Assembly: GCA_911728435.2 (NCBI GenBank)
Contig: OU452204.1
Location: 17,484,001 to 17,548,000 of the forward strand
Direction: 5' to 3'
DNA length: 64,000 nt
Source of the DNA: Apoderus coryli
Taxonomy: Eukaryota > Arthropoda > Insecta > Coleoptera > Attelabidae
This document shows positions 21,306 through 32,983 of this stretch, one piece after another. Positions within the stretch are counted from its first letter, which is position 1. Every line of letters starts with the position of its first letter. The notes under the pieces were generated by a model. It did no database searches. It had not been told where the DNA came from and saw only the letters and a program-made list of their open reading frames with translations. The position numbers and the translations under genes were made by a program.

Positions 21306-22920
21306 TACAAACAAATGCTGTTTGCAGCATTCACGTACTTAATAAATTTTCATGGTCGTCGACTCGAGTTAAAAAGTAAAATTGATTCAGCAAAAGTCTA
21401 AAATTCAAATCATAATTCTCATCCACTGAGAATGAAATAATTATAATTTTGAAACATGTTTGTACTCAAAATTCCTCTAGGAAATTGTTACAGGCGGTTT
21501 GAATTCGTTCCCAAAGCTATGTGTATTGGTTTAGTGTTTTTTATTCTCATCCCAACGAACACATTCGGTCGAGTTACCGGTGGTTTGCATTGGAGATTGG
21601 TCTGTACCCGGCTTAACACTGAAAATCAATTAGTTTCCAGACAGTTGCCTACCGAAATAATTTTGTGTTACAATCAGAGCCTAAAACATAATAAACTACA
21701 TAATCAAAAGCAACATTAATATCATGCAAATTTATTGTGTGAATATATTATAAATTATGGTGCAACTGTTCAACACCGCCACCCATTGAACCGATAAAAG
21801 GCTCTCCGCTAAATCATTCATTTATATTAACATTATTAGATATATCTTAAGTATTTTTATAATTTTACTTTGCTTGAAAATGTTTCTATACAGGGTCGGC
21901 TTGAACACAGAACTGTAAACGGGAAAAACGAGTCTGGCTGGCGCACACAAGTTAGCTCCCGGATGTTATGTCCCTGCCTTATAATATAGAATTTTAAGAT
22001 GACCGAGTAGCACCCATCCTATTCGCCGGATGTGGCTCCCAGTGATTTTTTTTTAATTTGAAACTCGGCTGACATCAGATATTTTTGAACGGCCTTCGTA
22101 TTATATCAGATTCCTTGCAATTCGACATATTAAATAGTAATACAGTATATAACCGTCTATGGCAAATACTGCTCCATATTTGAATGACATTTTGACTTTA
22201 TATGGATATACTAAATTATACGAGCGTTATAAATTAAATCGCTTATAGTAAAAGTGATATTTTACAATATTACTGTAGATTTCTCTTATGTTTGTTTATA
22301 TCAATTAGTAAAACAAATAAATATGTAATAATTACCTAAAAGAAATTAGTAATGTATAATTTTTATCATTGTAACAATATGGGTTTTAATATTTCAATAT
22401 ATTTCAATCATCTGGACGTTTCTTGCCATGATTTCACACATCCTTAGCTGTAAATGTGGCAAAGATTTTTAATAGATAACATGGATATAAATATAAATAT
22501 TGACATTTTGGTTTTATGTCTAGGAAAAAAATACAAGTATCTTTACCAAAATGATCTTCCATTTTCTATTTAGGCTTATATAAATCTTGTCTCATCATGA
22601 TTGTAATAGTGGCTTCAATGGTAAGCTGAAGCAATTGCTGAATCTTCTATACGTAGATCGATATTCGATAACGGATGTCGTCGAAGTAATAGGAATCGTA
22701 TCACCATTTGTGCCTTTTTTGATTTCTATTATTGAATGTTGCTGGGCGCTACTTAATTTTAATTTAATTAAAACTTCCAATCCAATTAGAACTACTTACT
22801 GTTTATTCCAGCCATATTTGCAAAATATCTAAAGCAAGCTCTGTGTGAGGTTTTTACCGTTTCAAAATCGCAAAGCAAAGTCTTATGGGTATGCATTATT
22901 TTTTCTGACGTACAGATATC
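21306..22920. other. No gene accepted; one unassigned open frame
   Basis: An 87-codon open frame at 21456-21719 has a hydrophobic stretch CIGLVFFILIP that could be a signal anchor. It has no recognised domain and no splice context, so it is noted only. The remainder is AT-rich, with an ATACAGGGT motif near 21889. Confidence 0.4.
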
Positions 22921-23240
22921 TCAAGAATCGTTTTTGCACCTTTTCGGCCATATATAGACTGAGTTCAAAACAGCATTCGTGAGCCATAAAACATTTGCGT
23001 ACTCAATATGTGGCCGTACTAAAGAGTTATACAATCTTATAATAGTATTAACATGGAATGTCTTACTATTTCGTAAATGTTGTAAATGACGCTTACGTCG
23101 TAAATGATGTTTTTGACATTCTGGGACCTTCCGGCGTTTGTGCAAATCAATACACGCCGGTAGGTACGAGAATGTTTGACAATTATTCAGAATAGAGTTA
23201 GAAGGTGTATAAATTTGAAGCAAGCAGTCAAGCGAGCCGA
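22921..23240 (-). mobile_element. CR1/Jockey-like LINE scrap, RT thumb region
   Basis: The minus-strand peptide HVNTIIRLYNSLVRPHIEYA followed by NVLW is the well-conserved thumb motif (consensus LY-SLVRP-LEYA-VVW). Flanking text around it (YLPACIDLHKRRKVPECQKH) is too eroded to align. The palm and N-terminal parts are absent. Confidence 0.65.
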
Positions 23241-24286
23241 GCCGAGTCGGGTTGGGACACCAGAGAACAAGGTGAACGACCTCTTAGTGTTTGACATTTG
23301 ACGTATAGCGTTGACATATGCTTACCCCGCGAGGACATCGCGCGCGTTACCTTGAAAGGAACCATTTTTGGCGTTTTGGAACCTTAGCGTTTTCCCATGT
23401 TATTTTCCATAAGCAATGCGGCCGAAGCCCCATCGCTTATCTACTTGCTATCATCGATCTGTCCCAATTGAAAAGCCCTATAGAAAGAAAACCCAAATGG
23501 CATTTTTTTAATTATTTTTTTTATTTGTTTCAAGTAAGCGCCTCAATATTGCAGATCACATTATACACAAAACAACAACAAAATTAGCATTAACTATGTT
23601 TAACTAATGTGTAATTCTTGATTGATGACTCCGCTTTACAATAATATCCAAAATAGCCGCCCCCCAAAACCACAATGCGACTCTGTGTTTGTGAGATTTG
23701 CTCAAAACAACAACAACAATCTTAGTCATAGGCGACAGTTAGTGAAGTTCCACCACAAAATCACTTTAATGCTATCAGCAGACCGTAAACTTCTTTTGAA
23801 TGTAGAAGAGAGTCTTAACTACGGCTTGTTTAAAATCTTTAACGACCCATTAAGGACATCCTTCATGTCTATGCATTGATTGTTATTTAATGACGCCACG
23901 TATATAGACCTTTTATCCTTTCGTGCGGTATTCTAGGTAATTTTAGTTCTTACGTTTTAATAGATTCATCGTCATAGAGTATGAGCCCAGGATGTTTTTG
24001 TCATTTTATTTTTATATACTTCATACGATAGACACTACTTATAATTTAGGTATAGGCTGACAAGATAAGTGAGATTAACCAAGGGCACTTAAGTAAACTG
24101 GTAGATATAAGACATATGTCGTGTTTTAAGGGATGTTTACAGTGTTTGCTGATGATTTCTGTTTTTATGGATATTGAGCAGCAAATTGTATTAAACGGTC
24201 TTTAGGTGAATAGACTTCGTTGAAGCGTGCCGGTGTTTGTTTACAATATTTTTAAACTATTCGACTTATTTACGCATCAAACAAAA
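23241..24286. other. No gene seen
   Basis: A G+C-richer patch at 23225-23345 and a poorly supported 85-codon frame at 23622-23879 occur here. Neither resembles a known family. Confidence 0.45.
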
Positions 24287-24369
24287 TAAACTGTTGCCCT
24301 CGAGGCACGAATAGCTCTCCATATTTAAGTCTAAAACTAATAATTTTATGATCTTTTTGTCATTTATCT
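24287..24369 (+). repeat. Short dispersed repeat (second copy at 55390-55470)
   Basis: Both copies share AATAGCTCTCCATAT and TTTTCGTCATTTATCT or TTTTTGTCATTTATCT in the same order and spacing, with CCTCGAGGC just before. An inverted AGCTCTCCATAT match (ATATGGAGAGCT) at 24598-24609 suggests the first copy might be one end of a small element reaching 24609. Confidence 0.6.
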
Positions 24370-24533
24370 AAAATTTATATATATTATATAACTATCCTTA
24401 ATGACCCACTCCACGCATGTCGTTTGGCATGCAGATAGCCCTTCATAATATCATTGTCCTGTCTAAATTTCACAGCCCTTCAGGCAAGGAAAAAATGTCA
24501 ATTTTTTGATGCTTTTGCTCGGTATAATAGTCT

Positions 24534-24536
<3 letters not shown>

Positions 24537-24589
<53 letters not shown>
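24537..24589. repeat. (TA)n microsatellite
   Basis: An almost uninterrupted run of about 25 TA dinucleotides, bounded by CTCCATAT on the left and ATATGGAG on the right. Confidence 0.95.
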
Positions 24590-24645
24590 CATATATGATA
24601 TGGAGAGCTAAATATAATAGAAATTTACAATCAGAATCCAAACAT

Positions 24646-24676
24646 GTTTCGCAACTTAAACCAGTTCCATCATCAG
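24646..24676 (-). ncRNA. Hammerhead-ribozyme-like core
   Basis: On the minus strand CTGATGA is followed by a helix made by GGAACT and AGTTGC (five of six pairs) and then GAAAC-ATG. CTGANGA and GAAA are the invariant boxes of the hammerhead core. Stem I and the cleavage triplet could not be placed with confidence. Confidence 0.4.
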
Positions 24677-24716
24677 TGGCAGAAACAGAAACTTACGAAT
24701 TTGATGTTACAGAAAA

Positions 24717-24892
24717 ATTTCCATTGAGGTCACCCTTATGGAAACATTTTTTGTTGTTTGCATTAATAAAATTTAAATAAAAACTAACATTGTTATGCTA
24801 TCCTATTTTTTTTTTAATGTTAGTTTTTATTTAAATTTTATTAATTCAAACAACAACAAAAATTTTTCCTTAAGGGTGACCTCAATGGAAAT
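24717..24892. repeat. Foldback element, about 75-bp inverted arms
   Basis: The left arm (24717-24791) begins ATTTCCATTGAGGTCACCCT and ends AAAACTAACATT. The right arm (24816-24892) is its reverse complement with a few mismatches and a small indel near GTTGTTG. The spacer is 24 nt. No target duplication is obvious. Confidence 0.85.
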
Positions 24893-25934
24893 AATATATA
24901 AAAATAAACGCAATCATCTAAACCTGCAGTGCGCTTCCTGCATGGCTACCCTGGCCACTCCGGACTTCTTTGCTACGGCCAAAGCAACCTCTGAGCTTAG
25001 TGCATACACCCGATCCACGCAAGACGCTCTGTACGCAGCGATTTATATTTTGAGCCTTGGCAACACTTATAGATGTAAGGTGTCAGTTCAAAACAATAGA
25101 TAACCTTAACTTCAGTTGCTCTGGAGTTGCGTCATGAAAATGTAGGAGGGAATTATTATAGTAATTTTGAGCTACACGGAGAAAAATCTCAACATATGAA
25201 AACATTTAGGTATCTATAGATAAAACAGCACATCTCAACGCCAAAAAGGTGGGTATTAGGTATATAATATGCGAAATATATTCCATGCCAGCTGTATAGT
25301 CATTTATATAATTTTTTTTTGTTCTAAATTCGATTTTGCCTCTCTTTAAACCTTCGTATGTTGGTATCACAAAAATACGATCCTTATTCCGGCCCCTCGA
25401 GGGGTGTGTTCGATTTATTCTCTTATCTTCCTCGCTTTTATCAACATTCCCTCCCATACACATGGGGTAAGTTGAAGCCAGCAGCTTTTTTTTTTCATAG
25501 TGATGTAGTAGGAAGGCAGACAGACACAACGAGAATGTACAGGTGTACGCTTCGATTAAATCTCAGGTAGCACGTTATGGTAAAAGACAAGATTTATGAG
25601 GAACTTTGCCATGCCAATTTTGCGATGCGTTTAATTTTAAAAAATGAGAGGGCAGAAAGTTAAGTGTGCTAACGAAAATTGAGAAGGTAAACAAGGGTAT
25701 CGCCCTAATTGTTAGTGATAGAAAAATACGAGGTTTGGCTGTAAAATGATATACATTCACGGTACAGCTCTTGATTACTTTCTTATTTTGTGTCCATGGA
25801 AAACAAAAATATGGACGATAAACGACGTTACTTTTTACTGACTTTTGAAGGTTTGTAGTGTTTTTAACCATTTTGTTGGAAAGTTGTCGACTATTTTATT
25901 GGTTTGAATTTGATAAACAACAACATACATACAT
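24893..25934. other. No gene accepted; G+C-rich island
   Basis: The segment 24925-25065 is markedly richer in G+C than its surroundings and is open on the minus strand (ALSSEVALAVAKKSGVARVA). I do not recognise it. A 107-codon minus-strand frame at 25206-25529 is also unassigned. Confidence 0.35.
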
Positions 25935-26418
25935 ACATCGTGACAGGTGATGAATCGTGGATTTACGCGTATGAGCCCGAAAGTAAACAGCAGTCGACTG
26001 TATGGATGTTTCAAGATGAGCCAAATCCAACAAAAGTTGTTTGCGCACGAAGCACTTCCAAGCAAATGGTCACCTGTTTTTTCGGAAAAACTGGATATGT
26101 CGCAGCCGTACCACTCGAACAACGCAGAACAGTCAATTCTGACTGGTACACAACCATTTGTTTGCCAGCAGTTGTCTTCCAAGAAATCAGGAAAACCAAC
26201 CGCCGAAGACGGATCACTCTTCACCACGACAATGCGAGCTCTCACACATCGGCTCAAACACAAAACAATCAGAGTGGCAAAAGTGCTTCGACAATTGGTT
26301 CAAACGCATGCAAAAGTGTATAGATCTTCATGGGGAATATTTTGAAAAACAATAAAGTGATTTTCAATGATTAATATTTGTTTTGGCTCTAATCCCGAAA
26401 TATAAAAGGCAACCCGCG
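25935..26418 (+). mobile_element. Mariner remnant, 5' half and third catalytic Asp deleted
   Basis: Closely related to the long copy at 44536-45564. It starts at the first catalytic block TGDESWIYAYEPESK and keeps VPLEQRRTVNSDWYTT and HHDNASSHTSAQT. It then jumps, with a frame change, to SEWQKCFDNWFKRMQKCIDL and EYFEKQ-stop at 26355. Thus the first two catalytic aspartates remain and the third (in APND) is gone. The 3' terminus with AAATATAAAAGGCAACCC and CGTA ends at about 26418. It lacks a 5' terminus, the helix-turn-helix region and any start codon. Confidence 0.9.
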
Positions 26419-26539
26419 TATGACTCTTTCAAAGAAATCCACGGACGTTCTATTCACATTAATTTTAGGTCAAGTTTCATTTTGGTTTCTATATAAAAAG
26501 ATTGTCAGTTTTGACAGTTTTGTTTGTATGTTAACCTTT

Positions 26540-26870
26540 TTTTTTTCATGGATCACAAAATCATGGTCTCGGAATATATTACTATTAAAAGGCATAATGC
26601 CACATTTTCTAAATAGGTTTACGAAAATTTCCAACGATGCCGTCTTCAAATACGCTTATCCTAACAAACCTGCAATCTGGTAGAATGAAGTCGTTTTTTC
26701 TGGAGTAGCCTTTAACCAGCTCTCAATTTCTTGACAGCAGTAGGTTTCAAAAGATCCAATAAAACCCACATCGAGTGGTTGAACCTTCTGGGTTGGGTTG
26801 TGTTTAAGTACAAATAAATTAATTAATAACAAATTATTTGAAAAAAAAATAAGTGTATCCACCTATGATT
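26540..26870 (-). mobile_element. pogo/Tigger-type transposase remnant, C-terminal end
   Basis: The minus-strand frame reads QKVQPLDVGFIGSFETYCCQ, EIESWLKATPEKTTSFYQIA, GLLG, an in-frame TAA, then AYLKTASLEIFVNLFRKCGI and MPFNSNIFRDHDFV. In pogo-superfamily DDE_1 transposases LQPLDVG is followed by the catalytic-domain end and a GF--TGI-PFN--IF-D-DF segment, exactly this order. Only the last 100 or so residues survive, interrupted by one stop. Upstream parts were not found. Confidence 0.8.
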
Positions 26871-29148
26871 TCAGTTTACCTAAAATCATTGCGGACTAAT
26901 ATTGGATATCCAAACTTTACAAGTTGAGTTTTAAATTGTAACGCAGCCTTTGGTTCACAGATGGTAAACCTTTTAAAAATACGTAGGTTTCCCCTGTTTT
27001 ATAATATTCAGACAGTTTCTTGCAATTGCTAGATACGCCCCTGCCTTTTTTAAATACAAATAGTAAAACTACACTTGTTTCACTTATAAAGTTAAAAGTA
27101 TAGCATCTTTTTGTTTGTTTTTGTTTATGTAAAGTATACATACATTATTTGCAATAATTTACACACATAAAGCTCTTAAAAGTGTAGGTAGCTATTTGAG
27201 TATAAAATTAAATAAGGAAGTGTTTGCTCTAAATAATTTTATATGGTTGTAAACATAATTTCAAAAAAATAGTTTATATTTTATAACACTATTTGTAGGG
27301 CAGTTTTCAGCGTTCTTTTCTTGGATTAAAATTGTGTGGCGACCATTATTCTTGCGCCACACTGTATATATTGTATTTTATTCTGTAGATACTGTGGCAA
27401 CCTTTTTATTGTGCCACACTGTATATATGTATTTTTAAATTTAGTTATTTCTTTGTAAAAATTTAGTATAGTAGTTGTAAATAATATTTTCTAAATTGCA
27501 CCAAATATTCAAACATCTGGCACGAATATTTCTACTTTCTTTTTACTGTTTTTCATTTTCGGGAACAAAAGAAATCCCTAGTCCGTACCTAGAAAAAGCA
27601 GTGGTTATTGTTAAAGCTACGTACTGACCAGATGTCGTACTTTCTTAACAGAGATGCTTTTTCTATAATTTTACCCCAGTCAGTCTTCAACATCAAAACC
27701 GTCAACATCTTTCTCGTGCCAAAACTCTATATCCAGATTTTAATAACTTAACTCTCAAACTCTTTTCCATATTAATAAATTTTCAGTTTTGTATATACCG
27801 TTCAACAGTGTTTTAATTATTACAACCATACTACCCAAATTACCAAAATTGCAACAGAATTTTATTTCTCACAAAGGTGAATCGTAGAAAAAGACAAGTT
27901 ATTTTCCTTTACGAAACCTGTCAACGTTCACTTCTGTCTTTATATCTTGATCCATGGTTCAATGTTTATCTTTCAGCCTCAAAATCTATATTTTCAACTT
28001 CAAAGAGCAAAGCAAACGGCCTCGTTATCAATTTTCCAGGTAGGATCTTTCTTTGACCCCCGCTTTCATCGCCAATGACTCCTCCTTCCTTTTAGATTAG
28101 TTTTTTTGGAAGAAGGACAAGATGAATTAAAAATCTTTGATAACGAGCGCTTAGACATGAATGTGAACGTAGAACTTTTGGTCTTACCCCGTATATTTGA
28201 ACTCTCCATATACATTTGCATACAGGGTTTCTCACGGTAGCTGTTGGTTAGAAAAGACTTAGAAATCTGCATTTTTGGACTTCTGAAATATAAGTGGCCA
28301 TCAATTTCCTTATTTTAAATTGAACACTCAGTATATTATTTTATTTTTGAATAATTTATGAGACAATATCATCAGGAGTTTCTTCAGCTTTAAAGGATGT
28401 GTATTGCAACTAACTCTTTGACAATTTTGTTAATTTTGTGTTGAATGACATTAGTTTTTCGTTCACTCTGCAATAACAATCAAGTCAAAAGTAAAGCAAC
28501 AAACGATTGATAAAATCGTGATAGAAATCCTGTCATTCCTGTTCCACAATAAATTTAAATGAAGCTAATAGCACCGAGCAAACGAACATCGCAAGTTTCA
28601 TTAATGCAAAAGAAAAATTGGTAGCAAGATAGCAACGAAACTCCGGTCGTGTTTATTATAGGTATAACATTATTATAAATAACTGTACAGTTATAAATCT
28701 GAATTTTAATGGTGTTCTTAAGTTTTCACCATGAACAAAAATATAAAAAATAAATAAATAAATAAAGAGAACGGGATGGGAAAAAGAAGTAACCGCTTGT
28801 GGCACTGTATATCATAATTATGTTAAGATTGGTTTTACACAGTCGTGTAGAGATTTATGTGAGAAGCTGTAAACTGATTTTCGTGAAAGTAATGAGAAAT
28901 TGCCGTGTTTTATACTAGATTTTTGTGTCATTGTATAATATCTTGCATGTAGCTTCCGTTTTAAGTTTAAGTATGTTTTTAAACTAATCAAAATAAGTGA
29001 TTAGCGTAGTCTCAAAAGTTTTGCAAGTAAAAACCAAAAACACATTGTTTGAAATACATAAATATAAATTGATAGTGCCAATACAATAATTATTGTTGGT
29101 CTTGAAAGGACACTTTATTTTGAAATCTTCTTCTTCGGATGCTATCCA
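26871..29148. other. No gene seen; tandem hairpins near 27.35 kb
   Basis: A 75-codon minus-strand frame at 26917-27141 is unassigned. The pair of hairpins at 27334-27418 is listed separately. An AAATAAATAAATAAATAAAG tail at about 28747-28767 could be the 3' end of another LINE whose body is unrecognisable. Confidence 0.45.
27334..27418. repeat. Two tandem hairpins, 58-bp period, compensatory change
   Basis: GTGTGGCG (27334-27341) pairs with CGCCACAC (27355-27362). The next unit has TGTGGCA (27393-27399) pairing with TGCCACA (27412-27418). Both are followed by CTGTATATAT. The G-C pair of the first is an A-T pair in the second. Confidence 0.7.
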
Positions 29149-29790
29149 CTAATGGATGTTTGCGATCACATTTTCGATCTCCTCTCTATCTCTTGCGGTG
29201 TGAATTAGGGTCTGTATGTCATTAATTCCTGTCCACTGTCTTATGTTCCGCAACCAGGACAATTTCTTCCTTCCTATCCCTCTACGGCCCTCTATCTTAC
29301 CCTCGATCAACAACTGTAAATACTCATACTTCTTGTTCCTCATGACGTGCCCCAGATATGAAGTCTTTCTCTTTTTTATGGTGGTTAACAGTTCACGTTC
29401 TTTGTTGATGTTGGACAGAACTTCTACGTTTGTTATTCTTGCTGTCCACGGTATCTTGAGCATTCTGCGGTAAAGCCACATCTCGAACGCTTCCAATTTG
29501 TTAATGTTGTTGACTTTAAGGGTCCAACCTTCCATCCCGTAGAGAAGTACTGACCACACATAGCACTTTAAGAATCTCAACCTCACACCAAGATCGAAGT
29601 CCGAGCAACTAAATACTCTCCTCAGTCATAGGAATGCTTGTCGGGCTTGTTCGATGCGACTCTTGACCTCGATATCAGAGGTCCAGTCTTCAGATAACCA
29701 CATGCCCAAGTATTTAAATTTGTTCACTCTGTCTATGCGCATTGCGTAATTTTTTTGATTTAAAATATTCATTTTTTCACCTTATTTTGA
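29149..29790 (-). mobile_element. RTE-like LINE remnant, thumb and C-terminal region
   Basis: Minus-strand text starts near 29757 with VNKFKYLGMWLSEDWTSDIE, then RIEQARQAFL. It has a stop near 29630, and continues as the 145-codon frame RFLKCYVWSVLLYGMEGWTL, LEAFEMWLYRRMLKIPWTAR, TSYLGHVMRNKKYEYLQLLI and EGKIEGRRGIGRKKLSWLRN. It matches the elements at 17.7-18.6 and 43.1-43.7 kb motif for motif. No palm domain or endonuclease remains. The frame runs to a stop at 29149-29151, so the C-terminus itself is intact. Confidence 0.85.
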
Positions 29791-29915
29791 CTTAATATCG
29801 AGAAAGCACCCTAATTTTCAACCGAAAATTCTCACGTCAAAATATCTGATTTTTTAAAAAAGTTGGTGTGTTTTTTGTTCGTTGAAATCTCTACTTTCTG
29901 ATGTTATAAAAACAA

Positions 29916-30311
29916 TACAATTGCTATTGACGTTTAAGTTTCGACTAAAATCAATATTCAACCCAATTTTAAAAATCAAAGTGGACAATCTCCAATGGGT
30001 TTTATGTTGCTAGTTTTGAATTAGATCAAAGTGTGCAAAATCTTGTACGGACTTGTCAATGCTAATTCACACTAAAACTATTCATTCATTCAATATAATG
30101 TAGGGTTAGGGGTTAGGATTAAATTTGGAGCATTTTTTTATTTATCATTTACGCTACGAGACCAACAAATTACTCTTTGCTGCTCAAACTTTTTTTCGTA
30201 TCTTTTAATTTTTGGCCATTTGTCCTCTTGTTATCCGCATCCGTGGACATACTGTATAAAATAAAAAAAATCGGTTGTGTCAGGCAGCAGCAGGCTTGAG
30301 TACGCATCTAT
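29916..30311 (+). repeat. 396-bp duplicated segment, copy A
   Basis: Nearly identical to 32587-32983, with only about four substitutions and a one-base T-run difference seen. Both copies contain TGTACGGACTTGTCAATGC and TTGTCCTCTTGTTATCCGCA. The last 22 bp match LINE coding sequence (RLEYAS), which continues in copy B but not here. Confidence 0.95.
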
Positions 30312-30844
30312 GGTAAATGTAATGTAAAGTGCAATATGCGGTCATCAAGACGCACACTGTGAGATTGCTGACAAAGTAAACTATCTAAGAACATTTATTT
30401 TATTTTACGAAAGAGAAAGAGAAATTCCACTAAATACAGATACAAACTACATAAAATGTGTTATTTTAATTTTTTTTACTTTAAAAAATGACTTACGGTT
30501 AACAAGTAGTTTGCATTAGAATCGATCAAGTTGAAAAACATCGACATTATATCGTCACTTTGACCCTAAAGTTCTGTGCAAGCTCCACATTATAGTGCTC
30601 TAAATGCATGCTATTAAATAATTATAAATTGTGATATTACCGCTATTATTCATGAGTTACCTGTGTAGCATAGAGTAAAATTTAATTAAAAATTTGATAA
30701 AGTTCTTCAAATATTAATTACATTTTTATTAAATGATATCTAGTGGAAATAATGATGGTAATTCGTGCTATTATAATTTTCAATATGATGAATATAAATC
30801 CATGATCCACAAGAAGCTTAAACGAAACAGGATGGTACTTTTGT
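30312..30844. other. No gene seen
   Basis: AT-rich sequence between copy A of the duplication and a LINE fragment; nothing recognised. Confidence 0.5.
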
Positions 30845-31650
30845 ATTCCGAATAAATCATGAGGTATTGCTCGAAAAGCTCACTCGCCTATTTAAAGTCT
30901 TACCTTTTTGATATACATCAGTATGTATCGTTTAATGGTTTTGACCTGAATCAATATGTCGCGTCATCCGAAGTGCCCCAAGGATCCAATTTGCGTCCTC
31001 TTTTATGTATCATATTTATCGATGATCTTGGGAAATGCCTTAGTTCTTCTCATTTGTTTTTTGCTGACGATCTTAAGATTTATAATGCGGTGAAGTCCTA
31101 GATTGACTGTAATAACCTTCAAAATGATCTGAATATTGTACAGGCGTAGTGTAGGGGAAATAGGTTAAACCCTGGCAAATGCAAAGAAAGAACCTACTCA
31201 GAACCCCTACAGGACAATGTGTTGTTGCGTTGTGATACAGTGAACTTCGATGCTGGCTTTTCTTTTTCTAAGCATACTAATACTAAAGTTGGCGAGGCCT
31301 TGAAGATGTATGGTTTCCTGATCAGAACATATAAATCTTTTGACGACGTTAATGCGTTTAAGATGCTGTCCTACGCCTTTGTTCGGTCCAGGCTAGAATA
31401 CTGCATTATGAATTAATAATTGAAAAAGTTCATCCTAAATTCCCTCAAGTTTTTAGCTTATAAACGGGATGGAATATATCCAGTATACGGTAAATAGTCG
31501 ATTTAATGTTTATAGCTTGGATGTTCGTAGGAGGTTAGCATGAATCGCTTTTGTGTACAAGCTAATTCACACTGATTGCCTTGACATGTTGTGTCAATTA
31601 AATTTTTTATACCTCGAGTTAGTTCAAGACCAGTTGTGAGTTTGACGTTT
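30845..31650 (+). mobile_element. CR1/Jockey-like LINE remnant, RT palm to C-terminal region
   Basis: The order is NHEVLLEKL, a frameshift near 30890, LAYLKSYLFDIHQYVSFNGF, VPQGSNLRPLLCIIFIDDLG, FFADDLKIYN (catalytic aspartates intact), a stop at 31099-31101, FSFSKHTNTKVGEALKMYGF, and LSYAFVRSRLEYCIMN. After two stops and frame changes, KFLAYKRDG and a diverged C-terminal part reach about 31640. This is an almost complete RT palm and thumb in eroded form. It lies between the two copies of the 396-bp duplication and is related to, but different from, the LINE in copy B. Confidence 0.85.
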
Positions 31651-32586
31651 AATTAATTTTTTAATAAAAAAAACACCAAACTGAAATTGGACACATGACT
31701 TAAAATTAAGTAATTTGATTGGTTACTATATTTAGTAAAAAATTATCACTATAATTGTAGCAATATGTGACTTATACGTAATGACAAAATTGACCAGTAA
31801 CAAAGCTTTGTGCTGAGCTACCACTGTCAAAATGTCTGTACAAATTTAAATTAGTATAAACGAGAAAAATACATAAAAGCAAGTAGGAAGTACATTGCTG
31901 CAGTAACTAGGTACCTATAGAGTATCATCCGCATAAATTATCTCTGTTTATCTGCATGATTCGCCATCCCGTTCTATAGGTAGCAATCGTCTCACTCATT
32001 TCTTACCCGAATTTTTTCTTCCTTCAACGTTTCCCGCTTCTTTCGTCTTTGGCCTATTTATTACTCATGCTGTCACAAAAGCTTAGATATTTATTCACCT
32101 TAAAATTAATGGCAGCTAGTTTTGGTGGAAAAGTATAAATGTCTTGCAAATTCTTTGTTTTGAATTGGAAGCTGGAAATTGCCTCTGACTAAGGGTGCTC
32201 GTTATTTTTTATTTATTTCATTTTGTAATCTATACCAGTGTTCCACCGATTGGTTCTTTTATTAATTAATCTGCCCTAAAACTACTATCAATAGCTTCTT
32301 GTGACGAGAATAGATTATTTTGATTTAGAAGTTTAAATAGTGACGAAACGCCCAAATAATGAGCTTTAATTTACTCCAAATCAACTATCAAACAGCTGGA
32401 AATTCTGAATATTTAACGATCGTAATATACCAAGCAATCAATTTGGGCCCTGAATTTTACTGAGAAGTGGAAGACGATATTGTCAAAAGAGGTTAAGTTA
32501 TTTCTGCTCATGAATATTTTGAAAATTATCCCGAGTTGAAGTCGGGCGGCTTTTGAAGGCAATAAATTAGACTTAAAATCAAAACG
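31651..32586. other. No gene seen
   Basis: AT-rich sequence with no recognisable domain. Confidence 0.5.
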
Positions 32587-32983
32587 TACAATTGCTATTG
32601 ACGTTTAAGTTTCGACTAAAATCAATATTCAATCCAATTTTAAAAATCAAAGTGGACAATCTCCAATGGGTTTTTATGTTGCTAGTTTTGAATTAGATCA
32701 AAGTGTGCAAAATCTTGTACGGACTTGTCAATGCTAATTCACACTAAAACCATTCATTCATTCAATATAATGTAGGGTTAGGGGTTAGGATTAAATTTGG
32801 AGCATTTTTTTATTTATCATTTACGCTACGAGACCAACAAATTACTGTTTGCTGCTCAAACTTTTTTTCGTATCTTTTAATTTTTGGCCATTTGTCCTCT
32901 TGTTATCCGCATCCGTGGACATACTGTATAAAATAAAAAAAATCGGTTGTGTCAGGCAGCAGCAGGCTTGAGTACGCATCTAT
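32587..32983 (+). repeat. 397-bp duplicated segment, copy B
   Basis: Matches 29916-30311 almost base for base. Here the 3' border runs without a break into LINE coding sequence (SRLEYAS-IIWSPIYQSH), so the border of the duplicate lies inside a LINE open frame. Confidence 0.95.

Noticed and set aside
21456..21719. 87-codon open frame with a possible signal anchor
   Set aside because: A single hydrophobic stretch is not enough; no family, no exon borders identified.
30101..30120. TAGGGTTAGGGGTTAGGATT, like the arthropod telomere repeat TTAGG
   Set aside because: Only two TTAGG words occur, and they are part of the 396-bp duplicated segment; no telomeric array is present.
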